Assembly: GCA_035293765.1 (NCBI GenBank)
Contig: DATGMF010000008.1
Coordinates: 39,262 to 103,261, forward strand
Length of the DNA: 64,000 nt
Direction: 5' to 3'
Source: DASRHT01 sp035293765
Lineage (GTDB): Bacteria > Chloroflexota > Ktedonobacteria > Ktedonobacterales > Ktedonobacteraceae
The notes beneath the pieces were generated by a model that saw only the letters and a list, made by a program, of their open reading frames with translations, searched no databases and was not told where the DNA came from. A program made the position numbers and the translations under genes. Positions 8,023-18,200 of this stretch are shown here, piece after piece. How positions within the stretch are numbered: the first letter of the stretch is position 1; each line of letters starts with the position of its first letter.

Positions 8023-9447
8023 TCAGGGGCGAGCCAGGCGGTTGGCCCAGGGACACGCGGCCTCAAGTTCTGTCGCCAGCGAGAGCAACAACCCCTCACC
8101 CAGTGGCGGTCCCACCAACTGCACTCCCAGCGGCAGGCCGTCCTCGCCCTGGTAGAGCGGCAGCGAGATGGCTGGCTGACCGGTAATATTCCAGATGGCG
8201 GTAAAGGGTGTAAACACGCCAGCCTTGCGGAATTCGCCCTGCCAATCGGAGTTGATATCGATGGTGCCCAGTGGGAGCGGGCGCTGACCGAGGCTGGGGG
8301 TGAGTAAGACGTCGTAGGTGGAAAAGGAGCGAATGATGGTGCGTGATTGCTGCTGGACGCGGGCCATTGCGCCAACATAGTGAGCGGGCGTGAGGGACCT
8401 GTTGAGCTCGTAGAAGCCCCATGAGAGCCGCTCTATGCTCTCAGGTTCCACCGGACGTCCGCCCAGTTCGGCGGCGTAGGAGATATTGGAGGAAATACCC
8501 CCGGCATACAGGACATTGAACGCGCGAAATAACTCTGGCGCCACCATGCCCTCCGGCGTGTGTTCTTCAACGTGATGGCCCAGCGAGGCGAGCAGTTTCG
8601 CGGCATCGTGCGCGGCCTGGATGTTCATGGGGTCAACAGTCGAGCCAATGGGTGAACTGACCGTCATGGCGATGCGCAGGCGACGCGGCGGGCGAACAGC
8701 AGTCGCGGCAAAGGGCTCTGCGGGTGGAGGTGCCCAGGAGGCGTCGCCTGTCTCGTAGCCTGCCATCACGTCTAACAGTGCAGCAGAATCGGCAACGCTG
8801 CGGGTAATAGCCCCATTGGTGGACAGGAATGATTCGCCTAAAGCTGGTCCCGGTGAGATCCGCCCTCGGCTGGGCTTGAGCCCGACCAGCCCGCAGCAGG
8901 CGGCAGGAATGCGGATCGAGCCGCCCCCATCTGAGCCGTGTGCGACCGGCAGGATGCCCGCTGCAACGGCGGCGGCAGCACCTCCAGAAGAGCCGCCGGG
9001 GCTGACGCTGGTATTCCAGGGATTGCGCGTGGGGCCGAAGCGTCTGGGCTCGGTCGCGGGAACAATGCCGAACTCGGGGGAGTTGGTGCGGCCAAGCAAA
9101 ATAAAACCGGCATCACGCAGGCGTCGCACCACGAAATCATCGATAGGGCTAATATAGTCGCCAGTCAGATCCGAACCCAGCGTGAAGCGTTCACCAGCGA
9201 CGCGCGCCAGCTCTTTGATCGCAATGGGCACGCCGGCAAAGGGTCGCGTATCTCCGGGCTTGATTGCATCGGCGGCGGCCAGCGCGCCCTCGGCATTGAC
9301 CAGGGTAAAAGCATTGATGTCCTGATTGGCCTCAATGCGTTGCAGCGCCTCCTCCACCAGTTCGCGCGAACTGATCTGACCGGAGCGGATCAGCTCCGCC
9401 AGCTCTAGCGCCGACCGGGTAAGCAGGTTTGTCTTCTCAAGAGCCAT
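8023..9447 (-). CDS. Amidase, amidase-signature family (GatA-like)
   Basis: An ATG at 9447, with AAGGAGGAG nine bases upstream, gives a 474-residue protein; a longer frame to 9501 has no such site. The amidase-signature Ser-cisSer-Lys triad is visible: Lys in PIAIKEL (about residue 76), the Ser-rich SPGGSSGGAAAAVAAG (about 150) and the nucleophile Ser in GSDGGGSIRIPAACCGLVGL (about 175). Such enzymes hydrolyse carboxamides. No gatB or gatC lies nearby and the typical GatA tail is not obvious, so this is more likely a stand-alone amidase than the tRNA amidotransferase subunit. Physiological substrate unknown. Confidence 0.9.
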   Translation of the reverse strand: MALEKTNLLTRSALELAELIRSGQISSRELVEEALQRIEANQDINAFTLVNAEGALAAADAIKPGDTRPFAGVPIAIKELARVAGERFTLGSDLTGDYISPIDDFVVRRLRDAGFILLGRTNSPEFGIVPATEPRRFGPTRNPWNTSVSPGGSSGGAAAAVAAGILPVAHGSDGGGSIRIPAACCGLVGLKPSRGRISPGPALGESFLSTNGAITRSVADSAALLDVMAGYETGDASWAPPPAEPFAATAVRPPRRLRIAMTVSSPIGSTVDPMNIQAAHDAAKLLASLGHHVEEHTPEGMVAPELFRAFNVLYAGGISSNISYAAELGGRPVEPESIERLSWGFYELNRSLTPAHYVGAMARVQQQSRTIIRSFSTYDVLLTPSLGQRPLPLGTIDINSDWQGEFRKAGVFTPFTAIWNITGQPAISLPLYQGEDGLPLGVQLVGPPLGEGLLLSLATELEAACPWANRLARP

Positions 9448-9513
9448 GAACTCGAACTCCTCCTTGATGCCTGTCATTGGATGACTTGAAGACGTGTACA
9501 ATCATCGTTGTAT

Positions 9514-10440
9514 TTATACGTTATAGCACATCTTTAGCCATTGTTGAGGAGTTACCCCTTCGCTGTCTTGTTCGCCCAGTTGCTTCAGACGCTGTAACCG
9601 TGCTGGCTCCTGAGCAACGAACCAGGGGTCCTGGCTGAGCAAGGCATAGGCCCGCGCGAAATAGGCTCGGCTCTCGGATACCTGCCCTGTGGCGAGCAAG
9701 CATTCCGCAATTTCTTCAAATATGTACCCATCCTGTTCCTCTCCACTTTTTTCCACAGCGATAAGCAGCTCTTGTTGCAGGGCAAGAGCCTCTGCCGTAC
9801 GCTGCAAGGAACGCAGAGTGCGGCCCACACACCAGCGAGCAATGCTTCTATTGCGTGCTGTTCCATGCTCCTGCTGCCATTGCAGGGCTTTGTGGAAGTA
9901 GTCTAAGGCGCGTTCGTATTCTCCCTGGTCGTGGTATGTCCACCCCAGGTTATTGTACAGCGATCCGCACCGGTGCCGTGCTTTCTCCTCGGTCGCAGCT
10001 TCAGCGGCCTGTAGAGCTATGTTGTTCCAATGAGCTTTTTCTGTGAACGAACTGGCGGCAATGGCGAGCATATGGGCTGCATCAATCGCAAAAAAAGCCT
10101 CTTCTTCGTGCATACGAGCCAGCTCCCAGGCTTGTTGAAACCTGAGCTGTGCCTCCTCTGGCTGCCCTGAGGAGTTAAAGATCCTTCCTCGCTCTAAGAG
10201 ATAGCGAATGGTTGGCGTGATCAGGTCCGGGCTTAACTGTTCTTCTACCGTATCGAGGGTCGCATGCGCCTCAACGAACTGTCTCTGTAATCCCTGGGTG
10301 CGGGCGATCTGTGTCAGCAGTTGCAGGTAATATGAAGGGTTGTTATTATGCGCGGCCTGGGGCAGCAACTGCCGAAATGTTACCTCCGTTCGCTCCGGGT
10401 GCTGATAATCCCAGAGTGCATCGAAATCTAATTGGGGCAT
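9514..10440 (-). CDS. TPR-repeat protein
   Basis: The 308-residue protein is entirely helical in appearance, with tetratricopeptide repeats; the clearest is YNNLGWTYHDQGEYERALDY followed by FHKALQW (about residues 160-186). It has no signal peptide, membrane helix or enzymatic motif, so it is a cytoplasmic scaffold or sensor. AGGAAGGAAGG precedes the ATG at 10440. Its repeats resemble the TPR part of the STAND proteins in the window, but there is no NTPase domain. Partners are not evident. Confidence 0.7.
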   Translation of the reverse strand: MPQLDFDALWDYQHPERTEVTFRQLLPQAAHNNNPSYYLQLLTQIARTQGLQRQFVEAHATLDTVEEQLSPDLITPTIRYLLERGRIFNSSGQPEEAQLRFQQAWELARMHEEEAFFAIDAAHMLAIAASSFTEKAHWNNIALQAAEAATEEKARHRCGSLYNNLGWTYHDQGEYERALDYFHKALQWQQEHGTARNRSIARWCVGRTLRSLQRTAEALALQQELLIAVEKSGEEQDGYIFEEIAECLLATGQVSESRAYFARAYALLSQDPWFVAQEPARLQRLKQLGEQDSEGVTPQQWLKMCYNV

Positions 10441-10476
10441 TTGCCTTCCTTCCTGGAAATGATAGTGGCGACATTA

Positions 10477-10746
10477 TCACCGCGAAAACCTCTGCGCGCT
10501 GCGTGCTCGCGCTCGCGCCTCCTCTTCTTCACGGTTCCGCGGTGCCGCCTTCGTGGTAAGCTGGCTGAGCAGGGAGCTGGAGGCCGCTGTGATGGCGTCA
10601 ACGGCGGCAAAAAAAGCCTCTTCGTTAGCCTGCGATGGCGTATTGAAGCCACTCAGCTTGCGCACAAATTGCAACGCGGCGGCCCGAATCTCCTCTTCGG
10701 TCGCGGGCGGGTCGAAATTGAAAAGCGGTCTGATATTTCTGCACAT
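10477..10746 (-). CDS. DUF2277 family protein
   Basis: The 89-residue product begins MCRNIRPLFNFDPPATEEEI, which is the signature of the DUF2277 family: MCRNI, then F(N)F.PPAT..EI, an AALQFVRKLSGF helix and a basic C-terminus ending ARARARSAQRF. Length matches the family. GGGGAG lies about six bases before the ATG. The function of the family is unknown; the family name is recalled, not searched. Confidence 0.85.
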   Translation of the reverse strand: MCRNIRPLFNFDPPATEEEIRAAALQFVRKLSGFNTPSQANEEAFFAAVDAITAASSSLLSQLTTKAAPRNREEEEARARARSAQRFSR

Positions 10747-10884
10747 GAGCGTCTCCCCGATAGATGTTTTGCAAAAGGTCCCTCTGCGAGACTCGCGATT
10801 GATCGCCTGGCCTCTCCGTTTGTTATTCCATATAGCGAGCGGAAAAGCGGAAAAGTCTCGCTTTTTTAAATATACGTAACCCCT

Positions 10885-10914
10885 TTGACAGACAGCGAGA
10901 TCGATCCGTATAAT
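10885..10914 (+). promoter_or_regulatory. Near-consensus sigma-70-type promoter, probably giving a leaderless mRNA
   Basis: TTGACA at 10885-10890 and TATAAT at 10909-10914 are separated by 18 bases. Both boxes are perfect consensus. The expected transcription start, about seven bases after the -10 box, falls on or next to the ATG at 10921, and no ribosome binding site precedes that ATG, so the VOC gene is probably read from a leaderless transcript. Confidence 0.75.
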
Positions 10915-10920
10915 TGACCT

Positions 10921-11292
10921 ATGGACATGAAATTAGAACTCGTGGCGGTCCCCGTTTCGGATGTAGACCGCGCAAAAGCTTTTTATACAGAGAAGATCGG
11001 CTTTCATGCTGACCATGATCATCAGGTGAACGAGAATCTGCGCTTCGTTCAGTTGACGCCCCCCGGTTCTGCCTGCTCGATAGCGATTGGGACTGGAATT
11101 ACAGACATGCCGCCGGGCTCGGTCAAGGGGCTGCAAATGGTGGTCTCGGATGTCAGGGCGGTGCGCGATGAGCTGATCAAGCGAGGGGCTGAAGTCAGCG
11201 AAGTTGAGGTTATGCCCTGGGGATCATTTGTCTTTTTCAGCGATCCCGACGGCAACGGCTGGTCATTACAGGAACTGCCTGCTCGCCGCTAG
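10921..11292 (+). CDS. VOC-superfamily (glyoxalase-like) protein
   Basis: The 123-residue protein has the beta-alpha-beta-beta-beta pattern of the vicinal oxygen chelate fold: VAVPVSDVDRAKAFYTEKIG at the start and FFSDPDGNGWSLQEL at the end, where the Glu is the usual C-terminal metal ligand. The first ligand position, often His, is not His here, as in many VOC proteins of unassigned function. A second ATG three codons in is an alternative start. It abuts the convergent AAC(3) gene with no intergenic bases. Substrate unknown. Confidence 0.85.
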   Translation: MDMKLELVAVPVSDVDRAKAFYTEKIGFHADHDHQVNENLRFVQLTPPGSACSIAIGTGITDMPPGSVKGLQMVVSDVRAVRDELIKRGAEVSEVEVMPWGSFVFFSDPDGNGWSLQELPARR

Positions 11293-12156
11293 CTACTCGC
11301 CGTTCTCAGCAATTATCTCCAGACGCTGTTGCAGAGCATCATAGCAGCGACAATCGCGCTGATCACATAGCAATGCGGCAGGATTGGCGCGGATCAGCCT
11401 ATCAGCGGTTGCCAGCACCTCCCGGACGGGGATGAGCCGGGCGCGGCATGAGCCAATCATTACTTCCCGCGTGACCGCCCGCAGCTCTGGCTCAATATCG
11501 TCAAAGCGATGGCTCTGACCGGGGATGTTGGGCAGTTCCATCCAGATCTGATCGGCGAGTTTAGCATAGCGATAGAAGCAAGAGCGGCCCAGCCGTTGCT
11601 CGGCCAGGTGAATGGCAGTATTGACAGTATGATCCACGCCCAGCAGCAGTACATCGCCCCCTAGCTGCTCCAGAACCTCAAATGGACCGAGCGGATGGGC
11701 AAAAAACTGCCCGCCTATCAATTGAGAGGCGTGCGGGCCGATAGCGATATAAGAGAGCAGGGGATGGCGGGTGCGTAGATGAGAGACGGTCCGGCGCATA
11801 ATCTCCGGGAGCATGCCGAGCTCTCGATCTATGGGCAGATCGTCCGCATAGGGCTCCGCATCACTGAGGGCGGCATCAAACTCCTGCCACGTCTCAGCAC
11901 TGTCAGCCGCATTATGCGGACGGATCAGTCCCGGAGGAGCAGGCCCCCCCGTCACATCCCAGGTGCCAGCGGGCAAAAGCAACGTCCCGCAAGTAGCGAG
12001 CAGAGCCTGACAAACGGCCTCAGCGCCGCCCTCAATCGGGCCAAAGGAGCGCAACGAAGTATGCACCACGACCGTCGAAGAGCGTTGCAAACCTAAAGCC
12101 TGTAACCCCTGTGTGATATCCTCTACTGTAATCATCTTCCATGCCTCCTGATCCAT
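11293..12156 (-). CDS. Aminoglycoside N(3)-acetyltransferase family protein
   Basis: ATG at 12156 has GGAGGAAGGGG just upstream and gives 287 residues; an earlier in-frame start would add 21 residues upstream of this site. The family pattern is clear: VVVHTSLRSFGPIEGGAEAV near the start, LLLPAGTWDVTG, the RTRHPLLSYIAIGPHA region with the conserved His, and GGDVLLLGVDHTVNTAIHLA E. Members acetylate the 3-amino group of 2-deoxystreptamine aminoglycosides with acetyl-CoA, though environmental homologues can act on other amines. Near the antibiotic-like lanthipeptide locus but not in one operon with it. Confidence 0.85.
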   Translation of the reverse strand: MDQEAWKMITVEDITQGLQALGLQRSSTVVVHTSLRSFGPIEGGAEAVCQALLATCGTLLLPAGTWDVTGGPAPPGLIRPHNAADSAETWQEFDAALSDAEPYADDLPIDRELGMLPEIMRRTVSHLRTRHPLLSYIAIGPHASQLIGGQFFAHPLGPFEVLEQLGGDVLLLGVDHTVNTAIHLAEQRLGRSCFYRYAKLADQIWMELPNIPGQSHRFDDIEPELRAVTREVMIGSCRARLIPVREVLATADRLIRANPAALLCDQRDCRCYDALQQRLEIIAENGE

Positions 12157-12248
12157 TATATCCCCTTCCTCCAAAGTGATATGGTACATTGCTACCTGAG
12201 TTGTCTTCAAGTTAGCCAAAAGGATAATGTACAGTTTTTTATAAATGC

Positions 12249-12293
12249 GATATCATATGTACCAGGTAATGTTCCATCTGTGCCATTTTGCTG
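12249..12293 (+). promoter_or_regulatory. 45-bp block shared by the upstream regions of both STAND genes (copy 1)
   Basis: This block matches 25391-25435 in about 35 of 45 positions, including ATATCA, GTAATGT and CCATTTTGC. In both cases it ends roughly 25 bases before an XRE-STAND gene start. It may be a promoter plus operator for self-regulation by the N-terminal HTH domains, or it may be left over from gene duplication. Confidence 0.5.
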
Positions 12294-12315
12294 ATTTGAA
12301 GAGAAGAGGAGCGAT

Positions 12316-15054
12316 ATGCCTGTAAAGAAAACAGCGCGAACTCGGCTAATCGAGGAGCGAAAGCGGCGTCAGTGGTCTCAGCAAGAGCTTGCCGACCACC
12401 TCGGAACCACCCGGCATAACGTCAGTCGCTGGGAAGCAGGGCTGACCACCCCCGGGCCCTATTTTCGAACGAAACTATGCGAGCTGTTCGCGATGTCGGC
12501 TCGTGAACTGGGGCTGCTTGATAGCAATCCTTCATCAGGCGAGGCGGAGAAAGCAGGTGAGAGCACAGGCGGACTCTCGGCAGAGACGCTGGCACTCTGG
12601 ACGGTTCCCTATCTGCGCAACCCGCATTTCACCGGACGCGAGGAACTGCTCGACCAGCTTGATCAGCAATTCGCAGTGTCTGGGGACAATCAACTCGCTC
12701 CGCCGCGCCAGGCCGCATTGACGCAACCGCAGGCGATCAAGGGGCTCGGTGGCATCGGCAAGACGCAGATCGCGGTCGAATACGCCTATCGTGCTCATGA
12801 ACAGGGGCGTTACGCTCACATTCTCTGGATCAGCGCCGCCAGCGAAGAGGCGATCATCGCCAGTTTTGTGGCCTTAGCCGGGCTGCTCCCTGCCGGGGCA
12901 GCCAGCTCCGAGACCAATCAGCGCAAACTGGTAGCGGCGGTCATCCGCTGGCTGGAGCAGCGCAAAGAACGCTGGTTGCTCATCTTCGATAATGCCGACG
13001 CCCTTGCCCTTGTTCAAGAGTACCTGCCTCAACAGGGCCACGGGAGCATTCTTCTAACCACTCGCGCCAACGCGGTCGGCGCGCTGGCGGCATCGATTGA
13101 AGTAGAAAAGATGGGCTTTGTTGAGGGAACACACCTTCTGCTCCGCAGGGCACAACGCTTCGTACACGCTTCCGACGAAGAGATCAATGAAGCTGGCAAT
13201 CTTGCCATCGCTCTCGATCATTTTCCTCTGGCCCTTGATCAGGCAGCAGCATATATTGAAGAGACTGGCTGTAATTTCTCCACCTATCTCCAGCTCTATC
13301 AAGATCACCGCAAAGCTCTGCTCGCCCGGCGCGGTCGGCAAAATGCCCATTATCCAGATTCCGTGGCTACAACCTGGTCGCTTTCATTTCAAAAGGTCGA
13401 ACAGGCCAATCCCGCGGCAGCCGAACTCTTACGTCTGTGTGCCTTTCTTGCCCCTGATGGTATCCCTGAAGAGATACTCACGCATGGGGCGGCGTATTGG
13501 CCCCCCATGCTGCAACGGGCGGTTGCTGACCCCTTCTTGTTCAACCAGGTGATCGAGGATGTGCTCACATTTTCGCTGATAAAGCGCCTTACCAACGACC
13601 ACCTGCTAAGTATTCATCGCCTGGTACAGGCAGTCATTATGGACACGATGGGGATGGAGGAGCAACGTCTATGGGTAAAAAGGGTGATACAGGCGGTCAA
13701 TGAAGCCTTTCCGCGCAAGGTGACGGCAACGACCTGGTCACAGTGCCAGCGCTATCTTTCCCAGGCCCAGCAGTGTACGCTCTGGATTGAGGAGTATGTA
13801 TGCGTTTTTGAAGAGGCTGCATCGCTGCTATTTCGTACTGCAAGCTATTTGCATGATCGTTCACTGTATCCACAGGCTGAAGCGCTTTTTCAGCAGGCGC
13901 GGACCATCTGGGAGCAGGTCTGGGGACCGGATCATCCTGATGTGGCGGCTTCGCTCTTCTGGCTAGCTATCGTGTACGTGCGCCAGGCAAAATATGAGCA
14001 GGCTGAGCTATTGCATCAGCGGGCGTTATCTATCCGAGAACAAGTTTTGGGACCCGAGCACCTTGATGTAGCAGCTTCACTTTATCGCCTGGCTGTCGTT
14101 TATGCAGAACAGGAGAAGGATGAGCAGGCCGAGCCATTACTCCAACGGGCTTTGCAGATTTGGGAGCAAAAGCAAGGTGCGGAGCATCTTGATATAGCTG
14201 GCGTGCTGGATGCGCTGGCAATCATCTACACACGACATGGAAAAGATAGGCAGGCGGAGGAATTATTTCAGCGGGCTTTGTCTATTCGCGAACGGGTGCT
14301 GGGGTCTCACCACCCCGATGTGGCGGCTTCGCTGAACAACCTGTCCAGTTTTTTTCTCGATCAGGGTAATGATGAACAGGCAGAGTCTCTGGGCCGCCGA
14401 GCCTTACAGATCTGGGAGCAAGCTCTGGGGCCTGAGCACTCCTATGTGGCTTATCCTCTCTCAAATCTCGCCGAGCTTTATGCCAAACAGGGGAAGTATG
14501 CACAATCCGAGGCATTCTACCTGCGAGTTTTGCGCATCTGGGAGCGGTCTTTGGGGCCTGAGCATCCCGAGGTAGCCGTACCGCTCAATGGGCTGGCAGG
14601 CTTGTATCGTGAGCAGGGAAAGTATGAGCAGGCCGAGTCGCTGTATCAGCGAGCGTTGCACGTCCGCGAGCAAAGCCTGGGGCCAGAACATCCCCTGGTA
14701 GCGCCTTTGCTTAACGGTTTGGCGAACCTCTATACAAAGCAGGGAAGATTTGCACAAGCCGAGCTGCTATTCCAGCGGGTTTTGTCTATTCGTGAACAAA
14801 CACTGGGTGAGCATCACCTTGAAACGGCGGAAACCTTGCACGATTTTGCCGAGCTGCAAGAAACTCAAGGGAGACAGCAGGAGGCGCTGTCACTGTATCA
14901 ACGCGCGCTGACCGCCCGAGAACAGGTCCTGGGAGAGACGCATCCGGCGACGATAGCGACGCGCACAAAATACCGTGCGCTGTTGCACTCGACAGGTCGG
15001 ACGGAAGAGGCCGTTGCTATCAGAGGGACCGCGCGGGAAGAAGCTTCCTCATAG
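12316..15054 (+). CDS. XRE-HTH / NB-ARC-type STAND NTPase / TPR protein (paralogue 1)
   Basis: The 912-residue protein has three parts: an XRE-type helix-turn-helix (about 1-65, with QELADHLGTTRHNVSRWEAG), an NB-ARC-like STAND NTPase (Walker A GLGGIGKTQIAVEYA at about 141, Walker B WLLIFDNAD at about 219), and about nine 42-residue kinesin-light-chain-like TPRs with LGPEHPDVA-type motifs (about 505-900). STAND proteins are signal-activated switches, here probably coupled to DNA binding. GAGGAG lies before the ATG. It is a paralogue of the gene at 25464, and the two flank the kinase fusion and the lanthipeptide genes, which makes them candidate regulators. The ligand is unknown. Confidence 0.9.
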   Translation: MPVKKTARTRLIEERKRRQWSQQELADHLGTTRHNVSRWEAGLTTPGPYFRTKLCELFAMSARELGLLDSNPSSGEAEKAGESTGGLSAETLALWTVPYLRNPHFTGREELLDQLDQQFAVSGDNQLAPPRQAALTQPQAIKGLGGIGKTQIAVEYAYRAHEQGRYAHILWISAASEEAIIASFVALAGLLPAGAASSETNQRKLVAAVIRWLEQRKERWLLIFDNADALALVQEYLPQQGHGSILLTTRANAVGALAASIEVEKMGFVEGTHLLLRRAQRFVHASDEEINEAGNLAIALDHFPLALDQAAAYIEETGCNFSTYLQLYQDHRKALLARRGRQNAHYPDSVATTWSLSFQKVEQANPAAAELLRLCAFLAPDGIPEEILTHGAAYWPPMLQRAVADPFLFNQVIEDVLTFSLIKRLTNDHLLSIHRLVQAVIMDTMGMEEQRLWVKRVIQAVNEAFPRKVTATTWSQCQRYLSQAQQCTLWIEEYVCVFEEAASLLFRTASYLHDRSLYPQAEALFQQARTIWEQVWGPDHPDVAASLFWLAIVYVRQAKYEQAELLHQRALSIREQVLGPEHLDVAASLYRLAVVYAEQEKDEQAEPLLQRALQIWEQKQGAEHLDIAGVLDALAIIYTRHGKDRQAEELFQRALSIRERVLGSHHPDVAASLNNLSSFFLDQGNDEQAESLGRRALQIWEQALGPEHSYVAYPLSNLAELYAKQGKYAQSEAFYLRVLRIWERSLGPEHPEVAVPLNGLAGLYREQGKYEQAESLYQRALHVREQSLGPEHPLVAPLLNGLANLYTKQGRFAQAELLFQRVLSIREQTLGEHHLETAETLHDFAELQETQGRQQEALSLYQRALTAREQVLGETHPATIATRTKYRALLHSTGRTEEAVAIRGTAREEASS

Positions 15055-15246
15055 CTGCCGCAGAAAAAACTGCCAATTTATGAATGGATGAGCCAGGAAG
15101 GTCGTCTGTGAGCTATCTCACAATGTACTTGCCACGCATCTCACGGTTTTATGCATCAGGCTATGGTATACTTCAAGCGAAGATTTACACAACTGCGTCA
15201 GATCAGGCATCTCCTCTCTTTTTTACGAATGTAAGGAGTATCGATC

Positions 15247-18200
15247 ATGCTCAATCGTGAGGGCTTGCGGCTTGGCAATTATCGTCTCGTGCGTACGCTG
15301 GGAAAAGGGGCTTTCGCTGAAGTGTATCTGGGGGAACATCTTTACCTGAAGAACTACGCGGCTATTAAAGTGCTGCTCACCGAGCTAAACGAGGAGAAAG
15401 AGCAACTATTTCTCTCGGAAGCGCAAACCCTGGCCCAGCTTGCTCATCCCAATATTGTACGCGTACGTGAGTTTGCTATCGAACGCGCTACCCCGTTTCT
15501 CGTGATGGATTATGCTCCTGGTGGCGCGCTCCGCCAGCGACATCCTAAGGGATCGTGCCTTTCGCTGGATCTGGCAGTGAGCTATATGAAGCAGGTAGCG
15601 GCGGCTTTGCAGTATGCGCATAACCGTGGCATCATTCATCGCGATGTGAAGCCGGATAACATTTTGCAGGGAACTGAGTCGATCATGCTGAGCGATTTCG
15701 GCATCTCGATGTACCTGCCAAGCCCCTCTCAGAGTCCTTCTCAATCGTGGGCGGGCACGCTGCCCTATATGTCCCCGGAACAGTCAGAAGGTCAGGCGGT
15801 GTTTGCCAGCGATCAATATTCCCTGGCAGTGATTGTCTATGAATGGCTCTGCGGCGTCCGTCCCTTCGAAGGCACTGGAGCATCTCTCATCTACCAGCAT
15901 CGCAATGTGCCTCCGCCTCCTCTGCGCGAAAAAGATCCCTCGCTGCCCGAGGCCGTTGAAGCTGTCGTGCTGAAAGCCCTCTCCAAAAATCCCAAAGATC
16001 GCTACGCGAGCGTGTTGACGTTTGCCCGTGCTTTTGAGCGTGCCAGCAAGGGAAGTGTGACTGATCCACACGATGATAGCCAACTCACCGAGGTTCCAGA
16101 TGCTCCCGCCTCCTCTCTTGCCTGGCGCATCTTTCTCTCTCACGCGGCAGCGGATGATGTCACGCGGCTGAAAGGAGATCTGGAGATCCGCGATGTGGCC
16201 GTTGTCGATGGAAGCAGCGCGATTAACCAGTCGGAAGCTACTATGCCTGCGGGGTTAGAGGTGCAACAGGATGAAGAGAAGCTGCGTCAGGCTATGCGTG
16301 CGTCACAGGTCGTTGTGCTCGTCGTTTCACCCCAGGCGCGCTCGTCTGCGCTAATCAGAGAGCATGTGCGTATCGCCGCGCTCTATCGCCGCCCGCTGCT
16401 CTGTGTGTGGGCGGCTGGCGATACCATCGATTCGTTGCTCCCAGTCGGTACCGAAGCCGCTACCCTGATCGATGCGCGCGGCCAGCATTACGGGGCTGCG
16501 CTCAAAGAAATCGTGCTGTACCTGGAGCGTGAAGTGCGCGGAGCTCCCATTGTGGCGAGTCCGCCGCCAATAGATCCCACGTTTGAGCCACGCAACCCGT
16601 ATAAAGGGTTGCACGCTTTTACGCAGAACGACCGGGCCGATTTCTTTGGGCGCGAGTCGCTGGTGCGAGAGATGCTGGGTTCGCTGCGAGAAATGCTCAC
16701 ACCTGCCCAATCAGGAACTCCTGCCAGGCGTTTGCTCGCCGTCGTGGGGCCAAGCGGCTCCGGTAAGTCCAGCGTGGTGATGGCCGGACTGTTACCTCGA
16801 CTTCAGGATGGTGCGTTGCAGACCAGTGAGACATGGCTCTACCTGAATCCGCTGGTACCGGGCAAGCAGCCGCTGGATTCCCTGGCGCATGCGCTGGCCC
16901 CGTACATTCCCAACAAGGATGGGCAAACCATCCGTGAGATCCTGAGCAAAAAGGGAGGCTTCGGCCTGCACCAGCTTGCGCTTGAACTTGTGCATACCGG
17001 TGTGTATGTCGTGCTGCTCATCGACCAGTTTGAAGAGCTGTTCTCGCCCGATGTCTCGGAGCAAGAGCGTCAGAGCTTCATTGAACTGCTGGTAACGGCG
17101 GCAACGGAGGCGCGCGGCCCGGTCCTGGTACTGCTCACCTTGCGGGCGGACCTCTATGATCGACCAATGGCCTACCCTGAGCTTGGACGGCTCATACAGC
17201 AGAATCAGTGCGCTGTGCTGCCGATGGATGTCGAGGATTTGCGCTCGGTGATTGAGCGTCCTGCGCTTCAGCCAGATGTGCGCCTGACCTTCGATGAAGA
17301 TCTCGTTGGCGACCTGCTGTTTGATATGCACGGCCAGACTGGCGCTTTGCCGCTACTGGAATTTACGCTGGATCAGTTGTTTCAGCATCGGCGTGGCTAC
17401 CGCCTGACGCGCTCAGCGTATGAAGAGATCGGGGGTGTGCGCGGCGCGCTCTCCAGACATGCCGAGTCTACCTATGCTGCATTGCCCGATGAAGCACATC
17501 GCCAGTTGGCGCGCGCGTTGTTCGTGCGCTTGATCCAGCCAGGAACAGAGGGACAGGAGCCTATCCGGCGTCGTGCGGACCTCACGGAATTCTCGTTGGA
17601 GAGCGCGGAGCAGACGCGGCAAATGCGCGCCGTCATAGATGCTTTTGTGGGCGCGCGTCTGCTGACGATCAACCAGGTCGCGGGGATAACAACGCTTGAG
17701 GTCGGCCACGAGGCGTTGCTGCGTGAATGGCCGCGATTGGGCGAGTGGATGCGCGAGGCCAGCGAGGATATGCGCCTGCAACAAGAGCTGAGCAATGATG
17801 TGGCTGAGTGGGGACGGCGTGGCATGCCCAAAGATCGACTCTATCGCGGCTCACAGCTCAAAGAGTCATTGACGTGGCAGGAGCGCAACACCGTCAGCGC
17901 CAATGAGGCCGCATTCCTGCGTGCCAGCACCGTCCGTCGCTCGCGCGAGCGCCTCAGGCTGCTCGTCGTCTGTTTGCTGCTGCTCGCCTTATTAATCCCG
18001 GCTGGCCTGCTGGTGCAACAACAATTGACCCCGCCTACTATTACCTCACTCGCGGATTCGGGTCCTGGCTCGCTGCGCCAGGTGATTGAGGACGCCAAGC
18101 CAGGCAGCACCATCACCATTGCTCCCAACCTCAAAGGCACCATCTCGTTGACGAGCAGTCTGAATATCAACAAAGAGCTAACGATTCGTGGGCCAGGCGC

